Assembly (NCBI GenBank): GCA_945862265.1
Contig: CAMAXP010000014.1
Span: 1-64,000, forward strand
Source: Bordetella parapertussis
GTDB lineage: Bacteria; Pseudomonadota; Gammaproteobacteria; Burkholderiales; SG8-39
DNA: 64,000 bases
Reading direction: 5' to 3'
In this document: piece after piece, positions 1 to 9,079 of the stretch
Numbering within the stretch: position 1 is the stretch's first letter
How the letters are laid out: every line of letters begins with the position of its first letter
Notes under the pieces: generated by a model
Databases searched by the model: none
The model's input: the letters and a program-made list of their open reading frames with translations, nothing else
Told to the model about the DNA's origin: nothing
Program-made: the position numbers and the translations under genes

Positions 1-2424
1 TTCATCGATGCTCCCGGCGAGTAAACTCCTCGCAGGATCGCAAATCGATGCAACGCGTTTCAAATCGAGACCAAGAAAAAACATGACTTCTCTATTTAAG
101 ATCAGGCATTTGCCGCGGTTCGACCGTTCAACGTCCGGACAGTAGTGAACCACGATATTTCCTGACCCGGGTTTGTCGGTAGTGGCCGCTGCAGGCGTAG
201 GCGCGGCGGCGACCGCAGCAGCCTGCTTCTCTGCCTCCCGCTTCTCTTCCCTGGCGGCCTCGCGTTCAGCCTGCGTCATGGTAATAGTGGTGGTGGTTCG
301 CTTTGGCTCTGCTTGCGCTGGCGGCTTTGGCGGGATCACAGCCACCCTCCTATCTGCGTCGGCTTTCTCGGCCGCAGCGCGCTGGTCGGCGGCGGCCTTC
401 TCGGCGACGGCGCGCTGGTCGGCGGCAGCCTTCTCGGCGACGGCGCGCTGGTCGGCAGCAGTCTTGTCCGCAGCAGCCTTGTCGGCGGCAATCTTGTCAG
501 CGGCAGCTTTGTCGGCATCGGCCTTTTTCTGCGAGTCGGTTTTCTTCTTCGCTTCTTCAGCCTGGTTCTTCTTGTCTTCCGCGGCCTTCAGGGCTGCCTT
601 CGAATCGGCGTCAGCCTTCTTAACCAGTTCGGCCTGCTTGGCGAGTTCAGCCTCCTTCTTGGCCGTCTCCTCAGCCAGTCGCTTCAACTCGGCCACGTCG
701 CCGCGGGCCTTCGCGGCTGCTTCCGCCGCCTTGGCGTCGGCCAGGGCTTTCTGTGCGGCGACCTCGGCTTCGCGGGCCTGGTTCAACGCCTCGTTGGCCT
801 TCTTGGCCTGGTCGAGCGCGGCCATCAGTTCCTTCATCTCGGGCGCAGGCGCAGGCTTGAAGATGTACCAACCGCCGAGGCCCAGAGCCACCACCAGCAG
901 GCCTATGCCCGCAGGCACCAGCGGGGATCCCTTCTTCTTGCGGATCTCCTTGGTCAGGTAGTCGGTTTCAGCGGCCTTCTTGGCAAGTGCTTCCTCGTTC
1001 TTCTTGAGCTCCTCTTCCTGCTTCTTCAGCTGGACCTGGAGATCGGCCTCGCGCTTGGCAAGCTTGGCCTCGAACTCGGCCTTTTCCTTGGCCTCGGTCT
1101 CCGCGCGGGCCTTGGCTTCAGTCTGGCGCTGCGCCTCGAGTTCGGCCGTGCGCTTCTGGTAGTCCGCTTCGCGCTTGACGAGTTCGGCCTCCATCTTGGC
1201 CTTCTCTTCAGCCAGCTTGGCCTTGACCTCGGCCTCGCGGCGGGCGGCTTCCTCCAGCTCTCGCTTTTCCTGTTCGGCGGCGGCAATCCCCTTGGAGGTA
1301 GTTTCCTCGTTGGCAACACCGCGCAGCTTGGCGCTCTTCCTCTTGGCCAGCGCCGCATAGATGCCGTCAGGGAACTGCTTGACGTACAAGTCGAAGTCGT
1401 CGGCGTCGTTGCCGTCCTTGATGGAGCGCCAGAACTCGAGTTCGACCTCCTGGGTGCCTGTCGTCCCGGCCTGAGACCCTACGGCTGGCGCGGCCGCAAT
1501 GGCCGCCGGGGGCAATGGCGCATCGAAGCGCAAAGAACCGACGATCGTCTTTTCGGAATCGTCGCCCGGCCTCTTGCCTTCCAGGGCATTCTTCAGGTCC
1601 GTGCCGAGGTCGCGCGCGGTCTGGTACCGCGTGGTCATGTTCTTCGCGAGCGCCTTGGCAATGACGGCGTCGAAGAGCGGTGAAATATTGGTGTTGAGCT
1701 TGGACGGCATCACCGGCTCGTCCTGGAGGATCTTCTTCGCGATCGTCCAGGTGCTCGTGCCGGTGAACGGCTTCTCACCGGTCAGGAACTGGTAAAGGAT
1801 GATGCCGGCCGAGAAGATATCGGTCCGGCGGTCGATCTCACCGCCTTCGATTTGCTCGGGCGACATGTAAGCGGGCGTGCCGACGATCGCGCCAGCCTGG
1901 GTTTTCTCCGAGGCGGAGCGATCCGCGTCGGTAATGCGCGCGACGCCGAAGTCCGCGAGCTTCACGCGGCCCTTGTTGTCGATCATCACGTTCGCGGGCT
2001 TGATGTCCCGGTGGATGATCCCTGCCTCGTGGGCGAAGTGCAGTGCTTCGCACAGCTCGCCCATGATGTGGACGGCTTCCTTGATGTCGAAGCGTTCGTT
2101 CGCGTCGAAGAAGTCCTTGAGTTCCTTGCCCTGGATGAACTCCATCACGATGTACGCGACTTCGCCTTCGGCGCCAAAGTCGTACACCTGCACGATGTTG
2201 GGGTGGTTCAGCCGCGCGACCGCCTGGGCCTCGCGGTCGAATCGCATCGTGTATTCCCGGGCGGTGTCCTCGTCGAGGGCGCTCTTCAGGATGGTCTTGA
2301 TGGCGACCTTGCGGTGCAGCCTGGGATCCATCCCCGCATAGACGACACCCATCGCGCCCTTGCCGAGCACGGCCACAATGTCGTAGCGCCCGAGGCGCTT
2401 GATTTCTGATCCGGCAGTCGCCAT
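1..2424 (-). CDS. Membrane-anchored serine/threonine protein kinase (3' end beyond window)
   Basis: PknB-type eukaryotic-like kinase. The N-terminal domain has a glycine loop GKGAMGVVY (residues 21-29), the ATP-binding Lys43, catalytic loop HRDIKPAN (138-145, Asp140) and DFG (158-160), so it should be active. After residue ~290 comes a linker, then a long Glu/Lys/Ala-rich coiled coil, one membrane helix around 503-521, and a second Ala/Lys-rich coiled coil that resembles TolA and contains 11-residue tandem repeats. No PASTA domains are visible. The kinase domain should be cytoplasmic and the C-terminal coil periplasmic (inference). The ATG at 2424 follows an AGGA about ten bases upstream. The frame is open to base 1, so the C-terminus is not seen. 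The substrate cannot be told from the sequence. Confidence 0.93.
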   Translation of the reverse strand, partial: MATAGSEIKRLGRYDIVAVLGKGAMGVVYAGMDPRLHRKVAIKTILKSALDEDTAREYTMRFDREAQAVARLNHPNIVQVYDFGAEGEVAYIVMEFIQGKELKDFFDANERFDIKEAVHIMGELCEALHFAHEAGIIHRDIKPANVMIDNKGRVKLADFGVARITDADRSASEKTQAGAIVGTPAYMSPEQIEGGEIDRRTDIFSAGIILYQFLTGEKPFTGTSTWTIAKKILQDEPVMPSKLNTNISPLFDAVIAKALAKNMTTRYQTARDLGTDLKNALEGKRPGDDSEKTIVGSLRFDAPLPPAAIAAAPAVGSQAGTTGTQEVELEFWRSIKDGNDADDFDLYVKQFPDGIYAALAKRKSAKLRGVANEETTSKGIAAAEQEKRELEEAARREAEVKAKLAEEKAKMEAELVKREADYQKRTAELEAQRQTEAKARAETEAKEKAEFEAKLAKREADLQVQLKKQEEELKKNEEALAKKAAETDYLTKEIRKKKGSPLVPAGIGLLVVALGLGGWYIFKPAPAPEMKELMAALDQAKKANEALNQAREAEVAAQKALADAKAAEAAAKARGDVAELKRLAEETAKKEAELAKQAELVKKADADSKAALKAAEDKKNQAEEAKKKTDSQKKADADKAAADKIAADKAAADKTAADQRAVAEKAAADQRAVAEKAAADQRAAAEKADADRRVAVIPPKPPAQAEPKRTTTTITMTQAEREAAREEKREAEKQAAAVAAAPTPAAATTDKPGSGNIVVHYCPDVERSNRGKCLILNREVMFFLGLDLKRVASICDPARSLLAGSIDE
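377..475 (-). repeat. 33-bp tandem repeats inside the kinase gene
   Basis: The phrase GCGCGCTGGTCGGC recurs at 377, 410 and 443, a period of exactly 33 bases. The third copy diverges after the first half. In the kinase frame each unit is 11 residues, close to AVAEKAAADQR, which extends the Ala/Lys/Gln-rich coiled coil. Because the period is a multiple of three, copy number can change without breaking the frame. Confidence 0.8.
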
Positions 2425-2491
2425 TAGCAGTTTTCCTGGTGCCCTCAAAGGCCCAAGGCTGGGTAGCGTGGAACCATTATGCCTTGAGCCT

Positions 2492-2513
2492 GAAAAAATG
2501 CGCAGCCTGCGCA
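2492..2513 (-). terminator. Rho-independent terminator after the lyase gene
   Basis: Read on the minus strand, GCGCA-GGC-TGCGC is followed by ATTTTTT. It lies about 90 bases past the lyase stop and about 70 bases before the kinase start, so it would end the transporter/CoA-transferase/lyase transcript. The rest of the 2425-2604 gap holds a perfect 14-bp palindrome CCGGACCGGTCCGG at 2591-2604, touching the lyase stop codon. I see no gene there. Confidence 0.6.
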
Positions 2514-2604
2514 ATCCCCCCCGAAACGTAATCATTAACCAGATTGGGGATTTTCGCTACCCCACCCCGGATCGCCGGTCCTGACGGCTCCCGGACCGGT
2601 CCGG

Positions 2605-3513
2605 TCATTCCGCGGCCGCGATCCGGCCGGCGGCGCGCACCGTGATCGCCTCGTAGCGGGCCAGCAGGCGCTCGGCCCGCTCCACGACCGGGATGTCGAT
2701 CATTTTCCCGTCCAGCGCAAAGGACGCCCGCCCCCCGGTTGCGGCGCGGGCATTTTCCTCGACGATGCGGCGGGCATAGGCCACCTCCTCGGACGAGGGC
2801 GTGTACTCCTCGTTGACGATCTGGACCTGCCCCGGATGGATGCACCCCGCCCCCATGAACCCGAACTGGCGCGACCGCCGGACCATCGCCCGGAAGGCCT
2901 CCCAGTCCCCAAAGCCGGCCACACTGGCGATGAACCCCAGCGGCATCAGCCCGGCAGAACGCGCGGCGAAAATCATCTGCTGCTTGGGCATCTGCAGCGT
3001 CTCTTCGGCCGGGGCCATGCCGTTTTCGAGGGCGAAGTCCTCGCCACCGATGTTCATGGCGGCCAACCTGCCAACGGCGCCGGCGATCTCGGCCATGCGG
3101 AAAAACGCCGCCGGCGTCTCGACCATGGCGATGAACCGGGTGTGGCCGACCTTCAGGCCCCGGGCGACCTCCAGCTCCGAGACCAGTTCGTCGAGCAATT
3201 TGAGGTGGTCGGCCCCCTGCACCTTGGTGACGGCTATGCCGTCCACGTCTGGACCCACCGAGGCCTCGAGATCGCGCACTGCCATGGGAAGCGGCCGGTT
3301 GATGCGCACCACCACGTCCGCGCCGCCCCGCCGCACCCGGGCAGCTACCGCGGGGACCAAGGTGCGCGCCCGGTCCTTTTCGGCCGGGGGCACGCTGTCC
3401 TCCAGGTCGATCTGGATGCAATCGGCGCCGCGCGTATGCGCCTTGTCGACGTACTTCTCGACGTTCGCCGGGACATAAAGCAGCGACCGCCAGACGGGCA
3501 AACCGGGTTTCAC
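2605..3513 (-). CDS. HpcH/HpaI aldolase / CitE-family acyl-CoA lyase
   Basis: Member of the CitE family (citrate lyase beta subunit, malyl-CoA and citramalyl-CoA lyases), TIM-barrel enzymes that split a CoA thioester of a hydroxy acid into acetyl-CoA and an oxo acid with Mg2+. Family motifs are present: SLLYVPAN near the N-terminus, IDLEDSV, RINRP, the metal-binding MVETPAAF, and GGEDFA. The GTG at 3513 is preferred: it overlaps the stop of the CoA transferase as GTGA, follows an AAGGGAG ribosome site, and gives 302 residues, normal for the family. An upstream ATG at 3549 would add 12 basic residues. Next to a CaiB-type CoA transferase, activation of a C4-C6 hydroxy acid followed by cleavage is likely. 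The exact substrate is unknown. Confidence 0.9.
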   Translation of the reverse strand: MKPGLPVWRSLLYVPANVEKYVDKAHTRGADCIQIDLEDSVPPAEKDRARTLVPAVAARVRRGGADVVVRINRPLPMAVRDLEASVGPDVDGIAVTKVQGADHLKLLDELVSELEVARGLKVGHTRFIAMVETPAAFFRMAEIAGAVGRLAAMNIGGEDFALENGMAPAEETLQMPKQQMIFAARSAGLMPLGFIASVAGFGDWEAFRAMVRRSRQFGFMGAGCIHPGQVQIVNEEYTPSSEEVAYARRIVEENARAATGGRASFALDGKMIDIPVVERAERLLARYEAITVRAAGRIAAAE

Positions 3514-4766
3514 TCGTCGTCTCCCTTTCCTTGGTTCGTTCCTTCGCACACCGCGCCGGCGGCGAGGAGCGCAGCATACCGGGCGGCGTCCACGCCGATG
3601 CTCCCAAGGATTGTGCGATTGTGCTCGCCGAGTGCAGGGGCAGGCGTGCGCAGCGTGCCCGGCGTGGCGGACAACCTCGGCACCACGTGATGCATCGGCA
3701 AGGCCCCCATGTCCGGGTCCGGGTAGTCGGCGACCAGTTCGCGCTCGAGCACATGCGGGTCTTCGAGGATCTGCGCAATGTCGTAGATCGGCCCGATCGT
3801 CACCTCGGTCGCCTCAAAGAAAGCCACGTTCTCCGCCTGGGTCCGTTCGGCGATGAACGCGCCGATGATCGCATCGAGCTCATCGCGATGCTTCACCCGT
3901 TCGGCATTCGTGCGGTAGCGAGGGTCGTCGATGAGGTCTGCGCGGCCGATCGACCGGAACAGGCGCTCGGCCATCTTCTGTGTAGATGCGGACAAGCAGA
4001 CCCACAGGCCGTCGCGCGTACGGTAGGCGTTGCGCGGGCCGGAGTTCGTGGAGCCGCTGCCGACGCGAGGCTTGACCTTGCCGGTCAGGCGGAAGTTGGC
4101 GGCCTGGGGACCCAGCACCGCAAAGAGGGGGTCGAGCAAAGGCAGGTCGATCACCTGCCCGGCCCCGCCGTTGGTTTCCACTTCGCGGAGCGCTACCATC
4201 ACTGCGGCTGCGCCGTAGAGGCCCGCTACGCTGTCGGCAAGGTACATGGGAGGAAGCACCGGCTCCCGGTCGGGGAAGCCATTCATCGACGCGAACCCCG
4301 ACATGCCTTCGATCAGGGTGCCGAATCCCGGGCGGCCCTTGTAGGGTCCGTCCTGCCCCCACCCGGAAATCCGCACAATCACCAGCTTCGGGTTCTTCGC
4401 GAGCAGGCGGTCGGGGCCGAGCCCCATCTTTTCGAGCGTGCCGGGGCGAAAACTCTCCACGAAGATCGCGGCGGTGGAGACAATTTCAAGGAGGAGCTCA
4501 CGGGCCTCGGGCTTGCGCAGCTCAAGACCGAGGCTCTTCTTGTTGCGCGCGTAGATCTTCCAGTTCGTTGCCACGCCCTTGGTATTCCATGCCCGCAGGG
4601 TGTCCCCGGCCGGCGGCTCCACCTTCACGACCTCGGCGCCGAAATCCCCGAGGAGCTGGGTCAGCGTGTTGCCTGCGACGAGGCGCGAGAGGTCAAGCAC
4701 ACGCACGCCGGCCAGGGGCCCGCTTGCCTGCGGCGTGTAATCGCGCTTTTTCAGTGTGCCCGCCAT
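3510..4766 (-). CDS. CaiB/BaiF-family (class III) CoA transferase
   Basis: A 418-residue family III CoA transferase that moves CoA between acyl-CoA and a carboxylic acid. The opening is typical (PLAGVRVLDLSRLVAG, then LGDFGAEVVKVEPP), followed by NKKSLGLELR and the VFVESFRPG-like block (here IFVESFRPG). The catalytic Asp of the family should lie in the segment around YLADSVAG. Its stop overlaps the GTG of the downstream lyase, so the two are probably translationally coupled and work in sequence: CoA activation, then C-C cleavage, as in citramalate or itaconate breakdown (inference). The reading frame is full length and intact. Confidence 0.92.
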   Translation of the reverse strand: MAGTLKKRDYTPQASGPLAGVRVLDLSRLVAGNTLTQLLGDFGAEVVKVEPPAGDTLRAWNTKGVATNWKIYARNKKSLGLELRKPEARELLLEIVSTAAIFVESFRPGTLEKMGLGPDRLLAKNPKLVIVRISGWGQDGPYKGRPGFGTLIEGMSGFASMNGFPDREPVLPPMYLADSVAGLYGAAAVMVALREVETNGGAGQVIDLPLLDPLFAVLGPQAANFRLTGKVKPRVGSGSTNSGPRNAYRTRDGLWVCLSASTQKMAERLFRSIGRADLIDDPRYRTNAERVKHRDELDAIIGAFIAERTQAENVAFFEATEVTIGPIYDIAQILEDPHVLERELVADYPDPDMGALPMHHVVPRLSATPGTLRTPAPALGEHNRTILGSIGVDAARYAALLAAGAVCEGTNQGKGDDE

Positions 4767-4807
4767 CGTTGTCCCGCCGGTTGCCCGATCAGTGTCCCTT
4801 CCCGCAT

Positions 4808-5355
4808 CTACTCAGATTGTATGTTGGCGTCCTTGGAAACCTTGCGCCAGCGGCCGATCTCGGTGCGGATCAATCCTGCAAAGGCTTCGGGCGAGGCCGC
4901 CGAGGACTCGCGCCCGCCTTCACCCGCGACATCACCGACGGGGCGCTGGCGACGATCAGGTCGACATGCCCGCCGACGAGGTCGTTCACGGCAGGCCCCA
5001 TTCCCTTGTACGGGACATGCGTAAGGTTCACCCCGGCGGCCACCTTCAGGAACTCCGTCGCAAAGTGGTTGATGCTGCCCGCGCCCGAGGTTGCGTAGTT
5101 GAGGCTGCCTGGCCCGGCTCGGTTGTCGATGACCACCGGCTGGCCGAGCGCCTCCGCAAGGCGCTTTCCGACCGCTCGGGCAAAGAAATCGTTCGCCCCG
5201 CCGGGCGGGTAGGGAACGACAAACTGGATCGGTTTGGCCGGGTACCCGGCCTGTGCGCACACCCCCGCAGCATGGAGCGCCAATGCCGCCAGAATCACAT
5301 TGACTAACTTTGAAATTTTCAGTTTAGGAAACACAATTGACATGTAGGCCGCCAC
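4808..5355 (-). pseudogene. Degraded TctC/Bug-family tricarboxylate-binding protein
   Basis: Remnant of a periplasmic solute-binding protein of the TctC/Bug family. The start (ATG 5355 or 5343) and signal peptide are present, then the family block YPAKPIQFVVPYPPGGAND and the VVIDNRAG block. Two pieces are missing. Near 5112-5118 NRAG runs directly into PGSLNYATSGAGS, in frame, skipping roughly 65 residues. Near 4908-4915, after SRVKAG, the frame shifts and the true C-terminal tail (SPEAFAGLIRTEIGRW, ending at 4808) continues in another frame. The open frame therefore gives only 161 residues against about 325 in the family. It sits between the TRAP permease and the CoA transferase, the usual neighbourhood of such a gene. 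Confidence 0.85.
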
Positions 5356-5389
5356 AGTGCTGAAAATTAAAAATAAAAGTCAAACAATG

Positions 5390-7987
5390 TCAGATGGTCT
5401 CTGGTATGCCGCCGTGCGGCCTCACGCGTTGCCGGAACCACACGAAAGCCACGAGCAGGGCGGCTGGAAAGAACACCCAGTAAGGCGAGGGACGCGAGGG
5501 ATTCAGCAGCTTGACCTCGACGATCTTGAACCCCTGCTCGACGCCGAGCTTCTTCGCGCGGCTGCCGAACTTCACGTTGGCCACCTCGAGGTCCTCGCCG
5601 AGGGCCGCCAGCGTGACGCCGCCGCTGCGCAACCGCTCTCGGCCGTTCGCACCCTCACCAAGCGGCAGCGCGACGGTCTTGCGGATCGCCTTGCCCTCGA
5701 TCGACTCGCCGGCAATGCTGACCGCAAGCCAGTCGTCGCGCCCAAGCGTCTCTGCCACCTTGTAGATGTCCTTGGCCGGGACCGACACATACTTGGCATA
5801 GAACTGGTCTACCACCCAATCCGGGCGAAAGAAGAGGAACGTCGCGGCGAGTAACACGCCGATCTCCAACCAGGTGCAGCGGGCCCGGAACCAGCCCATC
5901 GTGGCCGCCGCGAACAGCAGCGAGGCGACGGTGGCGCTCACGCAGACCACGGCAATGTCCCACCAGGAGCCGACCCCGATCAGCAGGATCTGCGGATTGA
6001 AGATGAAGACAAAGGGCAGGATCGCCGTGCGGAAGCTGTACCAAGTGGCCTGCAGGCCCGTGGCATTCGGGTCGTCTCCGGAAATTGCCGCAGCAGCGTA
6101 GGACGCGAGGCCCACCGGCGGCGTCACGTCAGCCATGATCCCGAAATAGAAGACGAAGAGGTGGACCGCGATGAGCGGGATGACCAGGTCGCTTCGCGCG
6201 CCCAGCTCCACGATCACCGGCGCCATCAGCGTGGCCACGAGGATGTAATTGGCCGTGGTCGGCACGCCGGCCCCGATCAGCAGGCAGATCACGGCAGTCA
6301 TGATGAGCATGACCAGCACGTTGCCCGCCGAGATCTGCTCGACGAAGTCGGTCATCATCAAACCCATGCCGGTCAGCGTGATCACGCCGACGATCAGGCC
6401 CGCGCTGGCGCAGGCCACCCCGATGCCGATCATGCTGCGCGAGCCCAGCACGAGGGCTGTCCACAGGTTCACGAACCCCGTCCTCAACCCGGCGGCCGCA
6501 GTCCCGGTGCGCCGGAACAGGCCGAGCATGGCTGGCTGGATCACAACGAGGACGATCGCGGTCGCCGTCGCCCAGAATGCCGAAGTGCCCGGGGACAACT
6601 CCTCGACCATCAGGCACCACAGCAGCACGATGATGGGAATGAAGAAGTGCATCCCGGCGCGTACCGTCGGCCATGGTTCGGGCAGGCGCAGCACCGGCGC
6701 GAGCGGGTCGTCCTGCGGCACGTCGGGGTAGCGGGCCGAATAGGCCAACAACCCTACGTAGGTGACTAGCGTGAGCACACCCAGCACCCAGCTGGACGAC
6801 TCGCCGAACGCCCAGCGCACGGCGGTGATCCCGTAGTAAACGGCCGCGAGCGCCGCAAAAGTCCCGCTTACACCCAGGGCCCAGCCCAGGATGCGCTGGC
6901 GCGCGGTGCGCGTGTAGCCCCTGGGGATCACCTTCAAGTCGTACTTCAGCGCCTCGAGGTGCACCATGTAGAACAACGCAATGTAGGAAATGATCGCCGG
7001 CAGGGCAGCGTGCTTGCAGATCTCCGAATAGGGAATGCCGACGTACTCGACCATCAGGAAGGCCGCGGCGCCCATCACCGGCGGCATGAGCTGCCCGTTG
7101 ATCGAGGAGGCCGCTTCGATGGCGCCAGCCTTCACACCGGAGTACCCGGTGCGCTTCATCAGCGGGATGGTGAAGATGCCTCCCGAGACCACGTTGGACA
7201 CCGACGACCCGGACACGATGCCATTCAGGGCGGAGGAGACGACCGCCACCTTGGCCGGCCCGCCGCGCAGGTGGCCCAGCAGCGCGATCGACACCTGCAT
7301 CATGTAATTGCCGGCGCCGGCGATGTCCAGCAGCGTGCCGAACAGCACAAACAGGAAGATGAACTGCACCGACACGCCGAGCGCGACGCCGTACACGCCC
7401 TCGGTCGTGAGCCACATGTGGGATACGAACCGCTGCACCGTGGCGCCCTTGTGCTGGATCACTTCGGGCATCAGCGGGCCGGCGAAGATGTAGATGAGGA
7501 ACAGGCCCGTGGTGATCAGCATCCCCATGCCCATCGCCCGGCGGGTGGCCTCGAGCATGATGCCCACGCCGATCAGGCCCACGGTCATGTCCATGGCGGT
7601 CGGCTTGCCGGGTCGCCCGGCAAGTTCGTTGTAATAGAGGTAGAGATAGGCTGCGCAGAATGCGCCCACGGCGGCGAGGATCCAGTCCGTCCACGGCACC
7701 ACCTTGCGCGACGAGGCGCGGAACGCCGGAAACGCGGCAAAGGCGAGGAACACGGAAAAAGCCAGGTGCACCGCGCGTGCTTCGGTATCGTTGAAGATGC
7801 CAAGCCCGATCACGAAGGGCAGGGGCGATGCGTACCAGACCTGGAAAAGCGACCAGGCAGCCGCGACGATTGCGAGGAAAATGCCGACCGCGCCTGCCGG
7901 CTCTCGCCCGCCGAAATCGCTTTCCTTGACGAGCTGCTCGAGGTCCGGGCTGACCTTCGCGGTCACTTCACTGGCCTGCTCTGTCAC
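5390..7987 (-). CDS. TRAP transporter fused permease, 4TM/12TM type with DUF3394
   Basis: 865-residue inner-membrane permease of the TRAP-TAXI family, with the small (DctQ-like) and large (DctM-like) subunits fused. Many hydrophobic helices run from residue ~30 to ~690. The DctM core is recognisable from VSGSSVSNVVSGGIFTIPLM and, later, GAGVPTTANYILVATLMAP. The last ~170 residues form the soluble DUF3394-type tail, ending in two more membrane helices. It uses the sodium or proton gradient to take up an organic acid delivered by the binding protein. GTG at 7987 follows AAGGGG. The gene lies 70 bases after the binding-protein gene, with an attenuating hairpin between them. Substrate not determined; the neighbours suggest a di- or tricarboxylate. 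Confidence 0.95.
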   Translation of the reverse strand: MTEQASEVTAKVSPDLEQLVKESDFGGREPAGAVGIFLAIVAAAWSLFQVWYASPLPFVIGLGIFNDTEARAVHLAFSVFLAFAAFPAFRASSRKVVPWTDWILAAVGAFCAAYLYLYYNELAGRPGKPTAMDMTVGLIGVGIMLEATRRAMGMGMLITTGLFLIYIFAGPLMPEVIQHKGATVQRFVSHMWLTTEGVYGVALGVSVQFIFLFVLFGTLLDIAGAGNYMMQVSIALLGHLRGGPAKVAVVSSALNGIVSGSSVSNVVSGGIFTIPLMKRTGYSGVKAGAIEAASSINGQLMPPVMGAAAFLMVEYVGIPYSEICKHAALPAIISYIALFYMVHLEALKYDLKVIPRGYTRTARQRILGWALGVSGTFAALAAVYYGITAVRWAFGESSSWVLGVLTLVTYVGLLAYSARYPDVPQDDPLAPVLRLPEPWPTVRAGMHFFIPIIVLLWCLMVEELSPGTSAFWATATAIVLVVIQPAMLGLFRRTGTAAAGLRTGFVNLWTALVLGSRSMIGIGVACASAGLIVGVITLTGMGLMMTDFVEQISAGNVLVMLIMTAVICLLIGAGVPTTANYILVATLMAPVIVELGARSDLVIPLIAVHLFVFYFGIMADVTPPVGLASYAAAAISGDDPNATGLQATWYSFRTAILPFVFIFNPQILLIGVGSWWDIAVVCVSATVASLLFAAATMGWFRARCTWLEIGVLLAATFLFFRPDWVVDQFYAKYVSVPAKDIYKVAETLGRDDWLAVSIAGESIEGKAIRKTVALPLGEGANGRERLRSGGVTLAALGEDLEVANVKFGSRAKKLGVEQGFKIVEVKLLNPSRPSPYWVFFPAALLVAFVWFRQRVRPHGGIPETI

Positions 7988-8001
7988 TTGCGCATCCCCT
8001 T

Positions 8002-8032
8002 AAACGAAAAGGGCGGAATTCTCATTCCGCCC
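8002..8032 (-). terminator. Intercistronic hairpin between TAXI binding protein and permease
   Basis: Minus-strand reading: GGGCGGAAT, loop GAGA, ATTCCGCCC, then TTTTCGTTT. The stem is nine perfect pairs with a GNRA loop and a broken T tract. It stands between the stop of the binding-protein gene (8058) and the permease start (7987), so it probably acts as a partial terminator or 3'-end stabiliser that lets the binding protein be made in excess. Confidence 0.75.
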
Positions 8033-8057
8033 TCCTTCACTACCGCTGGGTGCATAC

Positions 8058-9032
8058 CTACTTCAGCCAGCCTTTTTCCTTGTAGTACCTGACCGCGCCT
8101 TCGTGCAGCGGGGCCGACAACCCGTCCTTGATCATGTGCTCGGGCGAAAGTATCGCCAGCGCGGGATGCAGCTTCTTGAATTCATCGAAGTTGTCGAACA
8201 CCCCTTTAACTACTGCGTAGATGGTGTCGGCCGGCACCTTGCTGGACGAAACCATGGTCGCGAGTACACCGTAGGTCTTCGTATCCGTCGGGTTGTTCGG
8301 GTACAGGCCGCCAGGAATCGTGGCGTAAGCGTAATACGGCTTTTCCTTGACCAGCTTGTCCACGGCCGGGCCTGTGATCGAGACCAACTTTGCGCCGCAC
8401 GAGGTGGTCGGGTCCTGGATGTTGGCCGAAGGGTGGCCAACGCCATAAAAGAAGCCGTCGATCTTGCCGTCGCAAACGGCAGCGCCGTGCTCGTCAGCCT
8501 TCAGTTCAGAGGCCAGCGAAAAATCGCTGAGCTTCCAGCCCATGGCGACGAGGAGTTCTTCCATCGACGCGCGGGTGCCGGACCCGGGATTGCCCACGTT
8601 GAACTTCTTGCCCTTGAAGTCGGCGAAGGTCTTGATGTTCGCTTCCTTGCGCGACAGCACCGTGAACGGCTCCGGATGGAGCGAGAACACCGCGCGAAGA
8701 TCGGTATGCGCCCCGTCCTTGAACTGGGACAAGCCCTTCACGGCGTTGTACTGCACGTCCGACTGGGTCGCGCCCATATCGAGTTCGCCGGCCTTGATGG
8801 TGTTCACGTTGAACACCGATCCCCCGGTCGACTCCACGGAGCAGCGGATGTTGTGGACCTTGCGATCCTTGTTGACCAGCCGGCAGATCGCGCCGCCCGC
8901 CGCGTAATACACCCCGGTGACCCCACCGGTCCCGATCGTCACGTACTTCTGCTGTGCCTGCGCGGCCGGCGCGGCCAGGCCCAGGGTGCCGGCAGCGGCT
9001 AACGCGGCGGCCAATGCGGTGAACTTTTTCAT
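8058..9032 (-). CDS. TAXI-family TRAP transporter solute-binding protein
   Basis: 324-residue periplasmic binding protein. A Sec signal peptide ([20 protein letters not shown], cleavage after AQA) is followed by the family start [21 protein letters not shown]. Other TAXI landmarks are [26 protein letters not shown] and [15 protein letters not shown]. It hands its ligand to the fused TRAP permease encoded just downstream. The family is best known for glutamate and other organic acids, but the ligand here is not evident. Two cysteines (in GAICRL and IRCS) plus others later may form disulfides. Confidence 0.95.
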   Translation of the reverse strand: MKKFTALAAALAAAGTLGLAAPAAQAQQKYVTIGTGGVTGVYYAAGGAICRLVNKDRKVHNIRCSVESTGGSVFNVNTIKAGELDMGATQSDVQYNAVKGLSQFKDGAHTDLRAVFSLHPEPFTVLSRKEANIKTFADFKGKKFNVGNPGSGTRASMEELLVAMGWKLSDFSLASELKADEHGAAVCDGKIDGFFYGVGHPSANIQDPTTSCGAKLVSITGPAVDKLVKEKPYYAYATIPGGLYPNNPTDTKTYGVLATMVSSSKVPADTIYAVVKGVFDNFDEFKKLHPALAILSPEHMIKDGLSAPLHEGAVRYYKEKGWLK

Positions 9033-9079
9033 GGATGACTCCGTCAGGGGTGCGTCAGGCCAGCATAACGAAGCTGGTA

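Noticed and set aside
377-475. Regular 33-base repeats as a CRISPR array
   Set aside because: The repeats are directly adjacent with no spacers, in frame within a coding region, and there are no cas genes.
313-1683. Plus-strand frame of about 450 codons across the kinase repeats
   Set aside because: It is the reverse of the kinase coiled coil, Leu/Gly-rich only because the coil is Lys/Glu/Ala-rich.
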